Both the position numbers and the translations under genes were made by a program. From CAYQDF01 sp964416175 (GTDB lineage: Bacteria > Chloroflexota > Anaerolineae > Anaerolineales > UBA4823), in assembly GCA_964416175.1 (NCBI GenBank), contig CAYQDF010000009.1, positions 1-62,254 on the forward strand: a stretch of DNA of 62,254 bases, read 5' to 3'. Under the pieces are notes generated by a model that was not told the origin of the DNA, did no database searches, and worked only from the letters and a program-made list of their open reading frames with translations. Below are positions 1 to 8,233 of this stretch, in pieces (positions within the stretch are counted from its first letter, which is position 1; the number at the start of each line of letters is the position of its first letter).

Positions 1-98
1 CACCTCTCCGACGCTCAGATCCAAATGGCGCGTGAGCCAGGCTTGAACCCGCACAAGTTCGGCAAACTGACAAATAAAGAGACAGACTTTACTCCTGG
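1..98. other. window edge, no gene assigned
   Basis: This stretch lies downstream of the minus-strand gene that stops at 99. Two minus-strand frames stay open to the edge. Neither has an ATG start, and the AGGAG just after the upstream stop is badly spaced for the available TTG or GTG codons. A further gene of the operon may begin here and continue outside the window, but nothing inside the window settles it. Confidence 0.3.
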
Positions 99-479
99 TT
101 ATTCGATGAAGATCTCGACGTGCTCTCCGTCGACCTCATCGATAACGTCAACGATCTTGCCTTCCACGCCAGACATGAGCATCTCTTTCAGCTGGGCAAA
201 ATCCAGCTCGGCAACTTCCGGGGCGAATTGCGCCCCGATTTGCATTCCCCATTCCATCAGCCCGAATGGGATGTTGACGCTGACCTTGGTTTTTCCGTTG
301 ACTATGTCCGTGACTCTTACCCGGAACCAGCGCGGCTCGCCGGAAGGTTTCACCGCCGCAGGGCGGGAGGGTCTTCCGCTGGCGCTCAAGGTGGAAAGCA
401 GCTTGGCCCCTTCTTCAGCAGTGATTTTCCCCTCCCGGATCATGTTCAGGATCTTCATGCGTTCTTCAGTGGTAGCCAT
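99..479 (-). CDS. SHOCT-like domain protein
   Basis: The 126-residue protein opens with a helix-turn-helix-like module at residues 5-31 (EERMKILNMIREGKITAEEG), of the SHOCT-like/YvlB type often found in envelope-stress proteins. The rest, about 50-126, looks like a compact alpha/beta domain with an acidic C-terminus. There is no signal peptide or membrane segment, so it is probably cytosolic. The ATG at 479 has a GAGGAGG ribosome site seven bases upstream. It is the last gene I can see in a five-gene minus-strand operon, and the same module recurs in the three genes upstream of it. Function is unknown; protein-protein contact within the cluster is my inference. Confidence 0.8.
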   Translation of the reverse strand: MATTEERMKILNMIREGKITAEEGAKLLSTLSASGRPSRPAAVKPSGEPRWFRVRVTDIVNGKTKVSVNIPFGLMEWGMQIGAQFAPEVAELDFAQLKEMLMSGVEGKIVDVIDEVDGEHVEIFIE

Positions 480-497
480 GGGCTTGCCTCCTCGGAA

Positions 498-1175
498 TTA
501 TCCGATATAAATCTGTACTTTCTCTTGTTCTTCCCCCTCGTCCACTTCGACGTAGAAGGGGGCTTCCGCGCCGGTCGTCCTTTCAAGGGCCTGGACGACG
601 GCTGCCACAGCCACGCCTTTCTCCTGGAGATCGGGGATGAACCGCCCAAACGTGCGCAGGAACCAGGAGGTAAAACGCAGCGGTAAGGGGATGCTGAAAG
701 CGATCGTTCCCGGACGCTCTCCAGGCTTCTGTTTTATCCGCAGGTGCAGCCAGCGAGCTGTGCGGCTTCCCCAGGCCATTGCGATCACTCCCAGACCAAT
801 CACGAAGGGCGCCCACGCACACCCAAACCAAAAACTGAACCCGCTTGCCTGGTAGGCCCAGAACGCCAGCAAGGCGCCGATCACAGTGATTCCCACCCCG
901 AACCACATAGGGACCATCCACCACCGCCGCCATTTTTCGATCTCCGGCTCGAAGACCTCCCGGAGATGATCAGTCGCAGCATCTCGCCGCGCTCCGGGTT
1001 CAGCTGCGCCGTCCTCGGCAGCTGAGAAACCGCCTCCCCTTTCCAGCCCGGTTTCGGCTGGCTCGGGAAATTCATCGGCTTGCAGTGCCTGAAGCAGGCG
1101 AGCGCCTTCGCTGGCGCTGATCACACCGCTTTCGACCATCGACAAGATTTCCAGGCGTTCGTTCTTTTCATTCAT
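498..1175 (-). CDS. membrane protein with N-terminal SHOCT-like module
   Basis: The 225-residue protein carries the module at its N-terminus (NERLEILSMVESGVISASEG), then a polar linker. Two hydrophobic helices follow at about residues 90-140, rich in Trp and Gly, and then a C-terminal soluble domain with a PLPLRFTSW-like stretch and an acidic tail. The ATG at 1175 has GAGGTG six bases upstream, which I prefer to the GTG at 1184. The gene lies ten bases after the DUF4097 gene and 18 bases before the next. It is probably an inner-membrane member of the cluster's envelope-sensing system. The specific function is not recognisable. Confidence 0.75.
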   Translation of the reverse strand: MNEKNERLEILSMVESGVISASEGARLLQALQADEFPEPAETGLERGGGFSAAEDGAAEPGARRDAATDHLREVFEPEIEKWRRWWMVPMWFGVGITVIGALLAFWAYQASGFSFWFGCAWAPFVIGLGVIAMAWGSRTARWLHLRIKQKPGERPGTIAFSIPLPLRFTSWFLRTFGRFIPDLQEKGVAVAAVVQALERTTGAEAPFYVEVDEGEEQEKVQIYIG

Positions 1176-1185
1176 GCCAGCCACC

Positions 1186-2448
1186 TCACGGGCTTTTACC
1201 TTCCAGAGCAGCCAGCAGCTGCTCTGCCTCTTCAGTCGTTATTTTGCCCTGTTCGAGCATTTGCAGGATCATGAGCCGTTCTTCTTCGCTGACCGGTTCG
1301 ACAGGCTGTTTCGGGGTCGGTGGCCAGGCAGGGGGTGCTGCCCGTTTGCGGCGGTCACGGGCCGCGCGCTCGGCTGCTCGAGCTTTCATCTCAGCCCTCC
1401 GGCGGGCTGCCTCCAGCTTCCTCTTCATCTTCTCCTGCGCACGCTGGATGCGTTCTTCAGCTCGTTGCCTGGCGCGCTCGCCGGCTTCCTTGGCGCGTTC
1501 CGCTATCCTGGCAGCCTGTTCCGCGCTCAGTCCAACATCGCCAAGCCGGGATGACAGGTTCTCGAGCTGCGATTCCAGCTGCTCCTCCAGATATTCCATC
1601 TGCACTTCAACCTGGCGCGCGATCTGCTCGCTGAGGATCCCGGATAAGCCGCTGATGTCCTCGCCGATCTCGACCTCCAGCTCGTTGAAGTCCCAATCAG
1701 GCGGTAGAGAAGAAAGGATGACGTTTCCATCCGCCGAGAGAGTCAGCTCGGCATCTCCCTCTCCCAGGATCAGCTCATACGGAGCGGCGAGCCTGGGTCC
1801 GGTTTCCACTCCGGGGAATTTGACTACGATCTGGCTTCCTTTTTGAACGCTGATCCGGGCGCTGGCATCCTCTGGCAGACGGCAGATCAAATTGCCACCC
1901 GCCATGAAGTTGTAATGAGTCCCCGGAGAAGGATCGAGGGCGACCTTCAAATTGCCGTGTGCGGCCGCCCGGGCGTTTCCATCGATCTCTTTGAGGACCA
2001 GATTCCCGTTCACCGCATCCTCAACCAGGAAATCCCCCTCCAGGTTCCTCAGGGTGGCATTTCCATCTACCGCGGTCACGTTCAAGTCCCCCTCGACGTT
2101 CCGGGCGGCGAGGTGCCCGTGCACTCGCGATATCGTTGTGGCCCCCACATTGCGCAGGGTCAGATGACCATCCACCCTGTGAATCGTGGTCTCTCCTTCG
2201 AGCGCTTTCAAGACGGCATGGCCGGACACCCGCTCGATCTGCACCGTAGCTTCAATGGGGACCCGCACCACGCAGTCCGCGCGGCAGCGGATGTGCACTT
2301 CGTCGTCCCGCTGCTCAACCGTCAAGTCTTCTGGCGAATCGCTTTTCGCCAGGACTTCCGGCTCATCCCATCCTTTTAAGGTCAGATCGCCGTCGGTCTC
2401 CACGACCACCTCCGGGTTCGGACCACTCGCGATCGTTTGTTTATCCAT
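1186..2448 (-). CDS. DUF4097-like beta-helix protein with C-terminal SHOCT-like module
   Basis: The 420-residue protein has three parts. Residues about 60-190 hold repeats of the pattern GNxxLxxVxG, the right-handed beta-helix signature of DUF4097/DUF4098 (YvlB-related) proteins. Residues about 270-365 form a highly charged Arg/Glu/Ala helix that is probably a coiled coil. The last 35 residues repeat the module of its neighbours (EERLMILQMLEQGKITTEEA). The frame is open to 2670, but that part lies antiparallel in phase over the DUF2089 gene. The ATG at 2448 follows that gene's stop by four bases and is the sensible start. No signal peptide is visible, so it is probably cytoplasmic or membrane-associated through partners. 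Confidence 0.85.
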   Translation of the reverse strand: MDKQTIASGPNPEVVVETDGDLTLKGWDEPEVLAKSDSPEDLTVEQRDDEVHIRCRADCVVRVPIEATVQIERVSGHAVLKALEGETTIHRVDGHLTLRNVGATTISRVHGHLAARNVEGDLNVTAVDGNATLRNLEGDFLVEDAVNGNLVLKEIDGNARAAAHGNLKVALDPSPGTHYNFMAGGNLICRLPEDASARISVQKGSQIVVKFPGVETGPRLAAPYELILGEGDAELTLSADGNVILSSLPPDWDFNELEVEIGEDISGLSGILSEQIARQVEVQMEYLEEQLESQLENLSSRLGDVGLSAEQAARIAERAKEAGERARQRAEERIQRAQEKMKRKLEAARRRAEMKARAAERAARDRRKRAAPPAWPPTPKQPVEPVSEEERLMILQMLEQGKITTEEAEQLLAALEGKSP

Positions 2449-2452
2449 GGAT

Positions 2453-2833
2453 TCAGCCCTCCCTTTCCAGCATCTGCATTGCCTCTTCGTAAGTGATCCG
2501 GCCTTGTTCCAGGTCGTCGAGGATCTTGCGGCGGATCTCATCGCTGATCCCGATCGCCTCCTCTCCTCCGGGTTCGTATCCCAGGGCGCGGATAATCTCG
2601 TGCAGGCGGTTCCGGATGGTCGGGTAGGACAATCCGATCTCATCCTCCATCCGGTTGATCTTGCCCTCACAGCGGATGAATGTCTCCACGAAACTCAACT
2701 GTTCTGGCGTCAGGTTTTCGAAGACTCCGAAGGTAAAGCGGCCTTCAATGGTGCTGTCGCACACCTGGCAGTGCAGGCGGGTGACGATGATCTCGCCGCC
2801 GCAGATCGGGCATTTGTTAGGGATTGTCTGCAT
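2453..2833 (-). CDS. DUF2089-family putative regulator
   Basis: The 126-residue protein starts with a zinc-ribbon (CPICGG and CQVC pairs) and continues into a predicted helix-turn-helix (IGLSYPTIRNRLHEII), the usual order in DUF2089. Its C-terminus has a fourth copy of the cluster's helical module (KILDDLEQGRITYEEA). DNA binding is expected from the family but unproven. Two ATG codons lie six bases apart; the second, at 2833, has the better-spaced GGAG. The gene overlaps the preceding small gene by 17 bases, which suggests translational coupling. It probably regulates this operon in cis, which is inference. Confidence 0.85.
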   Translation of the reverse strand: MQTIPNKCPICGGEIIVTRLHCQVCDSTIEGRFTFGVFENLTPEQLSFVETFIRCEGKINRMEDEIGLSYPTIRNRLHEIIRALGYEPGGEEAIGISDEIRRKILDDLEQGRITYEEAMQMLEREG

Positions 2834-3032
2834 GTCCATCTCCTGATTGGGAGGAGGCCTCGAAACGCACTTCCGATATTTTCTTCAGGCGCTCACCGAG
2901 GGCGATCAGGGAGATCGCTGCTCCAAACAGCAGGCGGTCCTGGAATCCGGGACGCAGCGTGGTTGTTTGGTGTTCCTTTTCCAAAACCTTTCGGTGGACG
3001 ATCTCGTCCCGCTCACCCAAATCGAAGCGCAT
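2817..3032 (-). CDS. small hypothetical protein, first gene of the SHOCT-like operon
   Basis: The 71-residue protein has a charged N-terminus (MRFDLGERDEIVHRKVLEKE) and one moderately hydrophobic helix (LLFGAAISLIALGERL). I do not recognise a family. Translation evidence is good: AAGGAGG at 3038-3044 sits five bases before the ATG at 3032, so the ATG at 3047 is rejected. The end overlaps the DUF2089 gene. A strong promoter lies just upstream. It could be a membrane-peripheral partner of the regulator, but this is a guess from position. Confidence 0.6.
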   Translation of the reverse strand: MRFDLGERDEIVHRKVLEKEHQTTTLRPGFQDRLLFGAAISLIALGERLKKISEVRFEASSQSGDGHADNP

Positions 3033-3080
3033 CCCAGCCTCCTTCATTGAATGAGAACTGCGCTGGTCAAAACTATCAAT

Positions 3081-3108
3081 ATTGTACTAAACTATTTGGA
3101 TTTGTCAA
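3081..3108 (-). promoter_or_regulatory. sigma-70-type promoter of the SHOCT-like operon
   Basis: On the minus strand, TTGACA (3108-3103) and TACAAT (3086-3081) are separated by 16 bases, close to consensus. The expected start site gives a leader of about 40 bases before the ATG at 3032. The flanks are AT-rich, unlike the coding sequence around them. Confidence 0.75.
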
Positions 3109-3169
3109 GGGGATAATAATAAATTATTTCAAAGGTAATATCAATTTTGTCAAATCACCCGATATCCAG

Positions 3170-3187
3170 TCGGCCGGATCTGGCCGA
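3170..3187 (-). terminator. weak hairpin after the third LysM-M23 gene
   Basis: A six-base-pair stem (TCGGCC/GGCCGA) with a six-base loop lies directly after the stop at 3190. There is no adjacent U-run, so intrinsic termination is doubtful. It may only stabilise the transcript's 3' end. Confidence 0.25.
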
Positions 3188-3189
3188 AA

Positions 3190-4752
3190 TCAGGGGGATT
3201 GTGTCGGCGTGGGTGTCACTCCCGCCTGATCTCCCCCGGCGGTGATAAAAGTCCTGGAATCGGAGCACACACAGGCGGATACTATTTGGCCGAAGCGCGT
3301 GAGCGTACCGGAATAAGGGCTGTCGCCATTCCTGGCTACCCATCCCTCCAGGTTGAACGCCAGAACACCATCTGCCAGGATCCACTCCCCGTTGTATTTC
3401 CGGGCGATGTGGACGTGGGTGCCAGTGCTCCGACCGCCTTCGCAGGAAGGATGTCCGATTTTGCCGCCCGTCTCTAACACAGCGCCGGCTACGGCGCGTC
3501 CCTCGTCAGCGAGGTGCAGGTAGAATAACACCCAGCCGGTGCGTTCGTCTCCATCGAAATCCAGGTCGAGCACTGCGATTGCCGGTTCAGACCGGACGAC
3601 GACCCCGGGGGCCACAGCTGTAACCCACTCGTTCGTCGGGACGCAGCCGCCAACGACGGAAGGCGGAGCAAAGTCCAGCGCAGCCAGGGGCGCGCCGGTC
3701 CCCCAGCCGGTGTGCGGCCCGCCGGTCAGCGCCCAGGTCGTGCCTGGCTCGAAGGGGAGCGTAAAAGCTGGCTGAGTCAGACTGCCGGGGATGTGCGGTT
3801 GATCGGCTGCCCAGGGATCCCCAAAATAAGCCGCATAAGTGCGTGCGATTCCTTCGGCGTTCACCGCCCGATCGTAACTATCCGGCGGGTAAATCTGCGA
3901 GAAGTAGTGATGCAGGCTGACGCTCGCCGCGTTCTGCCATGGGTCTGGCCGCTCAAGGGTGCCGTCCTGGCGAGTGATCGCCGTCAGTTCGCCGCTGCGC
4001 CATTGGTAGTAGCCATTGTTGAGGGTATTTGCAGCCCAAACCAGCTGCAGGTACAGGCCGCGGTGATCGTAGCCTCGCCTTCCCAGGTAAAAAGGCGCCG
4101 CGCCATCGGGCGGCGCTGGCTGGCTGAGACCGCCAGCCTGGTATTCGATCAGGGCCAGGAGCAGGCGCGGGCTGACGCTGAAGTTCTGGGCAACTAAATC
4201 GACGATCCCGGCTGCGCTCCGGTTTGCCCCGGAGGCGTATTCAACATAGCCGTTCAACCAGCCAGGCTGCCCTGCCACGAAGCCCGCCGTATCGAACCCG
4301 ATCACACCCGGGCCGTTGACGTAATGACTGTCTGGTATGATCTTAAACGGCGTCCCCCACAGGGGGGCGTAGTAGATCGGGATCTTCATCGGCATCCCGG
4401 GGGGAAGTGTGGTGGCGTCCGCCGGGATGATCGGGTTGGCTTCGCGAATCTCTTCCACGGTGGTGTTGAAGTGACTTGCCAGCGCAGGAAGGGTGTCCCC
4501 CGTTTGAGCAATGTAATCCACGAGCTCGCCCGGGTTGTAGAGCGGACGCGTGGGCAAAGGCGTGGCAGCTGCCAGCTCAGGTGCACTCTCACCAGGTTGG
4601 GCTTCTTCAGGTTCAACCGGGTTGGCCAGAGCCAGGGAGCCTGGTTGCGGTGCGCAGGCAGCCAGCTGCCCGCCCAGGAATCCCAAAACCATCATCCACC
4701 CCACTATCGCGCGTTGATCCCTGCGCGGCATGTCAAAACCAAGAAATTTCAT
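3190..4752 (-). CDS. LysM-M23 family lipoprotein, paralogue 3
   Basis: The 520-residue protein begins with a lipoprotein signal ending in LAAC near residue 32. A Thr/Pro-rich spacer follows, then one LysM repeat (YIAQTGDTLPALASHFNTTV) that should bind peptidoglycan. The C-terminus is a peptidase M23 domain with THVHIA and a GGPH...LDFAPP block. The first His and the Asp are separated by 12 residues rather than the usual three. The ATG at 4752 is chosen because the signal starts there; the open frame upstream overlaps the previous gene. It is likely exported and cell-wall associated, cleaving peptide cross-links or acting as an activator. It is the last of three tandem paralogues and ends in a TPTPTQSP tail. 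Confidence 0.85.
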   Translation of the reverse strand: MKFLGFDMPRRDQRAIVGWMMVLGFLGGQLAACAPQPGSLALANPVEPEEAQPGESAPELAAATPLPTRPLYNPGELVDYIAQTGDTLPALASHFNTTVEEIREANPIIPADATTLPPGMPMKIPIYYAPLWGTPFKIIPDSHYVNGPGVIGFDTAGFVAGQPGWLNGYVEYASGANRSAAGIVDLVAQNFSVSPRLLLALIEYQAGGLSQPAPPDGAAPFYLGRRGYDHRGLYLQLVWAANTLNNGYYQWRSGELTAITRQDGTLERPDPWQNAASVSLHHYFSQIYPPDSYDRAVNAEGIARTYAAYFGDPWAADQPHIPGSLTQPAFTLPFEPGTTWALTGGPHTGWGTGAPLAALDFAPPSVVGGCVPTNEWVTAVAPGVVVRSEPAIAVLDLDFDGDERTGWVLFYLHLADEGRAVAGAVLETGGKIGHPSCEGGRSTGTHVHIARKYNGEWILADGVLAFNLEGWVARNGDSPYSGTLTRFGQIVSACVCSDSRTFITAGGDQAGVTPTPTQSP

Positions 4753-4769
4753 CCTGTATGTTTCCAGAG

Positions 4770-6401
4770 TCAAGGATCGCCTGCCCGCCGGATGATCTGA
4801 GAAGCGCTCGGACTCAAGGGGCTGGCGATCACCACCTGATCGCCGCGGACCAGCTTGCCCTCGTATGGTTTTTCCCCTGCGACCACTCTCCATCCGCTGA
4901 GCACAAAGGGGAGGGGGCCATCGGCGACAATCCACTCCCCATTATATTTGCGAGCCAAGTGGATATGGGTTCCCGTCGAGAAACCGCCTTCGCAGGAGGG
5001 GTGACCGATCGGTTCGCCGGCCTCGACCCAGGACCCGGCCTGGATGCGGCCCTCTTTGGCAATGTGCAGGTACATCAACACCCAGCCGGTTTGCTCACGC
5101 CCATCGCCATCCAGGTCGATCGCGACGATGCCGTTATCCGCGCGCGTGACCAACCCGGCAGCCGACGCCACCGCAAAGACATTCGTATCGATGCAGCCTG
5201 ACTGCATGCTTCCCGGAGCGAAGTCGATGGCAGCCCAGGCGCCGTCTCGCTCCCAAGCGCCGTGCGGCCCGCCTGTATAACCCCAAATCTGGTTGATCCC
5301 GAACGGCAGGATGAGCTCTGGCTGGACCAGATCCGGGGGATAGAGCGGCTCCACGCCTTGCGCCCGCACCCATGGACTGCCGAACATGGCGGTGTACAGG
5401 GCTGGAAAGCCAGTTTCTTCGTCCAGGGCTGCCACCCAGCCCTGGCTGTCGTAATGCTGGGCAAAATAATATTGCAGCGCGGCTGTCCCCGCGTTCAAAT
5501 CTGGCGCCAAACGGGCCGTGACTCCGTCTGAGAAGTGGATCTCCGTCAGACGCCCCTCCCGCCAGCCATAGTAGCCGATCGAGAGCTGGTTGACCGCCCA
5601 GGCCAGCTGCTTGTACAGCCCTTCTTCGAGCGGATTCTCTTCTCCCATCATGAATTCCGTTTCGGCGATCTCCCCCTGCTTGCCATAGACCCACCCGCTC
5701 TGGTATTCCAGCAGCGCCAGCAGGAGCCGCGGGTTGATAGAGTTTTCGATCGCGACTCGGTAAACGATGTCTGGGCCGCGCGTCACGCCGGTGCTCGCCA
5801 GGTACCGCCAGTAGTCCTTCAGGAACCCCCCTGCCTGGTCGACGAACCCGCTGACGTCGAATTCGATTGCCGAGGGAGAAAAAACCACTTCGCTGTCCGG
5901 GATAAGATGCTGTGAAGAAGTCGTGTTTGCCAGCCGATTGGGGATGATCAGCAGCTGCCCGGGATTCATCAATGCCTCGGGGGGTATGGGCTCTGGGGAG
6001 GTGATCTCCCCAGGGGAAACGCCGAAGCGGACCGCCACGACCGGCAGGGTGTCGCCAGCCTGGGTGTAGTAAAGGACCGGCGCGGTGTTCACGAGCGGAA
6101 AAGTCGCCGTGGGCAGTAACACGGGCTCAGCGGTCGCTTCTGGCATTGTGACTCCAGGCGGATCCTCGCCCTCAACCAGGGGAGGATTGCTCGCTCCCGT
6201 TTCCGCGGGACGCTCCTGGATCGAGGCAACCGGGATAGGCGTGTCATCCGGGTAATCAACCCCGCCAGGGGCGATGAAAAGGGGGCCAGCAGAGTCGCGC
6301 GGCGCCAGCGCGCAGGCCAGGGTCGCGCACATCCAGGCGCCAGCCACGAGCGCCACTCGCCATCGCCCGCTGTTGGGCGTGAATTTAACGCCGGATTTCA
6401 T
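4770..6401 (-). CDS. LysM-M23 family lipoprotein, paralogue 2
   Basis: The 543-residue protein has a signal with a LAC lipobox near residue 26, a Pro/Thr/Glu-rich linker and a LysM repeat (YYTQAGDTLPVVAVRFGVSP). A middle domain of about 200 residues is shared with its neighbours (RLLLALLEYQSGW). The M23 domain carries GGPHGAW...AIDFAPG and THIHLARKYNGEW. I chose the ATG at 6401, directly before the signal; it overlaps the upstream paralogue by 17 bases. ATGs at 6443 and 6461 would add a charged extension. No clear ribosome site decides between them. The shared middle domain suggests a common substrate or partner for all three proteins. Confidence 0.83.
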   Translation of the reverse strand: MKSGVKFTPNSGRWRVALVAGAWMCATLACALAPRDSAGPLFIAPGGVDYPDDTPIPVASIQERPAETGASNPPLVEGEDPPGVTMPEATAEPVLLPTATFPLVNTAPVLYYTQAGDTLPVVAVRFGVSPGEITSPEPIPPEALMNPGQLLIIPNRLANTTSSQHLIPDSEVVFSPSAIEFDVSGFVDQAGGFLKDYWRYLASTGVTRGPDIVYRVAIENSINPRLLLALLEYQSGWVYGKQGEIAETEFMMGEENPLEEGLYKQLAWAVNQLSIGYYGWREGRLTEIHFSDGVTARLAPDLNAGTAALQYYFAQHYDSQGWVAALDEETGFPALYTAMFGSPWVRAQGVEPLYPPDLVQPELILPFGINQIWGYTGGPHGAWERDGAWAAIDFAPGSMQSGCIDTNVFAVASAAGLVTRADNGIVAIDLDGDGREQTGWVLMYLHIAKEGRIQAGSWVEAGEPIGHPSCEGGFSTGTHIHLARKYNGEWIVADGPLPFVLSGWRVVAGEKPYEGKLVRGDQVVIASPLSPSASQIIRRAGDP

Positions 6402-7929
6402 TGGCTGGTCGGCGCCCCTCCCAGGCTTCGATCCTTTTCCCATTTCTTTCGAGGTATCCATCGTACTCATTCCCCAGCCCATACGAAACCCAGCCGTCGA
6501 GCACGAACGGTATGTCCTGATCAGCTGGTATCCATTCCCCATTATACCGGCGCGCCAGGTGGACGTGCGTCCCCGTCGAGAATCCTCCTTCGCAAGAGGG
6601 ATGTCCAATCCTGTCGCCGGCCTTGAGCAGGGTGCCTGGTCGGACGCGGTCGCGGGTTTCAACGTGCATGTACAAAACGGTCCACCCCGTTTGTTCCAGT
6701 CCGTCGTTGTCGAGGTCCTGGACAACTGCCCCATCCTCCGCGCGGAGGATCAATCCGTCCGCCACAGCAACGATCCAGGCCTCGCTCACCACGCAGCCGA
6801 GTGCATTCCCCGGAGGCGCGAAGTCCAAAGCCGCCCAGGCTGATCCGCTGCCCCAGCCTCCATGCGGCCCGCCAGTAAACGCCCACCGGACCCCTTTTTC
6901 GAAGGGCAGCTGCATGGCAGGTTGTGACAGCCCCCGCGGTACCACCGGCTCAAAGGAATACCGGAAGGGATCCCCAAAGAGCGACACGTATGTGGTGAAA
7001 AAACCCTCCCGATCAACAGCCTCGACCCAATCCCCGTATCCCATCAGCTCAGCGAAGAAATGCTGCACGCCGGCTGTCCCAGCGTTGATCGTCGGGTCGA
7101 TGGAAACCAGGCTGCCATCTGCGAGCACCCAGGCTCCCACTCCATTCACCCTCCAGAGATAAAACCCACGGTTGAGATTGTCCGCTGCCCAGGCCAGCTG
7201 CCGGTACAGACCGCGGCGGGTTTCCTGGAGCACTCCAATCGGATATTCCAGGCTGCTCTCATCCGGCGCCTTCCGGGTAACCCAGCCGCTTTGATGCTCC
7301 AGGATTGCCAGGAGCAGGCGCGGGTTGACGGAGAATTCCCGGCCGATGCGCTCGACGATCTTAACCCCGCTCATCTGGCGCCCTTCGACTTCTTCCTTAT
7401 ACCCGGAGAGGTAACCGTTGTGAGTGTGAACGAATCCAGCCACATCGAAGTCGGCGCTGGGCGGGCTGTAAACCAGCTCGGAGTCCGGAATCAGCTTGAA
7501 CGCCGGACCCGTCCCGACCGGTTGGGGGGCGGGGATGGTCAGGACCTGACCGATCTCAAGCAGGTCCGGTTGGGCAATGCCGTTCGCCTCCACTATCGCC
7601 GCAACGCTGACAGAGAATTGGCTGGCAATCTGGGCCAGCGAATCCCCTGGTTGGACGACGTATTCCTGCGGCCGGGCACGCATGGTCGGCAAGACTTTCG
7701 GCGGATCAGGCGTGGGGGAGGTGAAAGGCACAGATGCTCCCTGGGTGAGTGCAAAGAACAGGGCCATGGTTTCTGTCGATCCCGCGTCTCCACCCGCCGC
7801 CTGCCCACCCTCCTGTCTGGTCCATGATTTATTATCTACGATTGCAATCAATGCGCAGGTTAACACCAGAGCCGCCAGGAACGCTGCTACGATCATGAGG
7901 AAGACCGTGGACTTCAGGGAACGCGCCAT
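6385..7929 (-). CDS. LysM-M23 family envelope protein, paralogue 1
   Basis: The 514-residue protein has an N-terminal hydrophobic anchor (about residues 7-32), a Gly/Ala/Thr-rich linker and a LysM repeat (YVVQPGDSLAQIASQFSVSV). The shared middle domain (RLLLAILEHQSGW) and an M23 domain follow, with GGPHGGW...ALDFAPP, HPSCEGG and THVHLARRYNGEW. The anchor lacks a clear lipobox Cys, unlike the two downstream copies, so this one may stay membrane-anchored. The ATG at 7929 fits the anchor better than a TTG at 7959. It is the first gene of a three-gene tandem array transcribed away from the formiminotransferase gene. Confidence 0.83.
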   Translation of the reverse strand: MARSLKSTVFLMIVAAFLAALVLTCALIAIVDNKSWTRQEGGQAAGGDAGSTETMALFFALTQGASVPFTSPTPDPPKVLPTMRARPQEYVVQPGDSLAQIASQFSVSVAAIVEANGIAQPDLLEIGQVLTIPAPQPVGTGPAFKLIPDSELVYSPPSADFDVAGFVHTHNGYLSGYKEEVEGRQMSGVKIVERIGREFSVNPRLLLAILEHQSGWVTRKAPDESSLEYPIGVLQETRRGLYRQLAWAADNLNRGFYLWRVNGVGAWVLADGSLVSIDPTINAGTAGVQHFFAELMGYGDWVEAVDREGFFTTYVSLFGDPFRYSFEPVVPRGLSQPAMQLPFEKGVRWAFTGGPHGGWGSGSAWAALDFAPPGNALGCVVSEAWIVAVADGLILRAEDGAVVQDLDNDGLEQTGWTVLYMHVETRDRVRPGTLLKAGDRIGHPSCEGGFSTGTHVHLARRYNGEWIPADQDIPFVLDGWVSYGLGNEYDGYLERNGKRIEAWEGRRPANEIRR

Positions 7930-8233
7930 CCGTTTGATTTTATCCTGAAAAAGTATCAAATAGCAACCACTGGTTCAATCGAAAGGATGTTGTAGAGTGC
8001 ATATAGGAAGGTGACATCGGACACTCTCCCTTCGATCGGGTTCCGATGATAGTTGCGGCTTGGAACGTTCGTTGCAACAATATGGCCAATCCTGGAGGCC
8101 TCCTCCCGGCGCTGGTTTCAGGATTCATCTCCGCCCGAGTGCCGGAGTATAATTGCGGAGATTTGAGATGCCGGGGTTGCCCCGCTCCGGTTGGTCAGAT
8201 CCCAGCTCCTTATGCTTTAAAACATCGATCAAG
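7930..8233. promoter_or_regulatory. divergent intergenic region
   Basis: These 304 bases separate two divergently transcribed operons and hold no convincing gene. A perfect TATAAT at 8148-8153 on the plus strand could be the -10 box for the formiminotransferase-cyclodeaminase gene, but no good -35 lies 16-18 bases upstream. A promoter for the minus-strand LysM-M23 array must also lie here, but I cannot place it. Confidence 0.4.
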
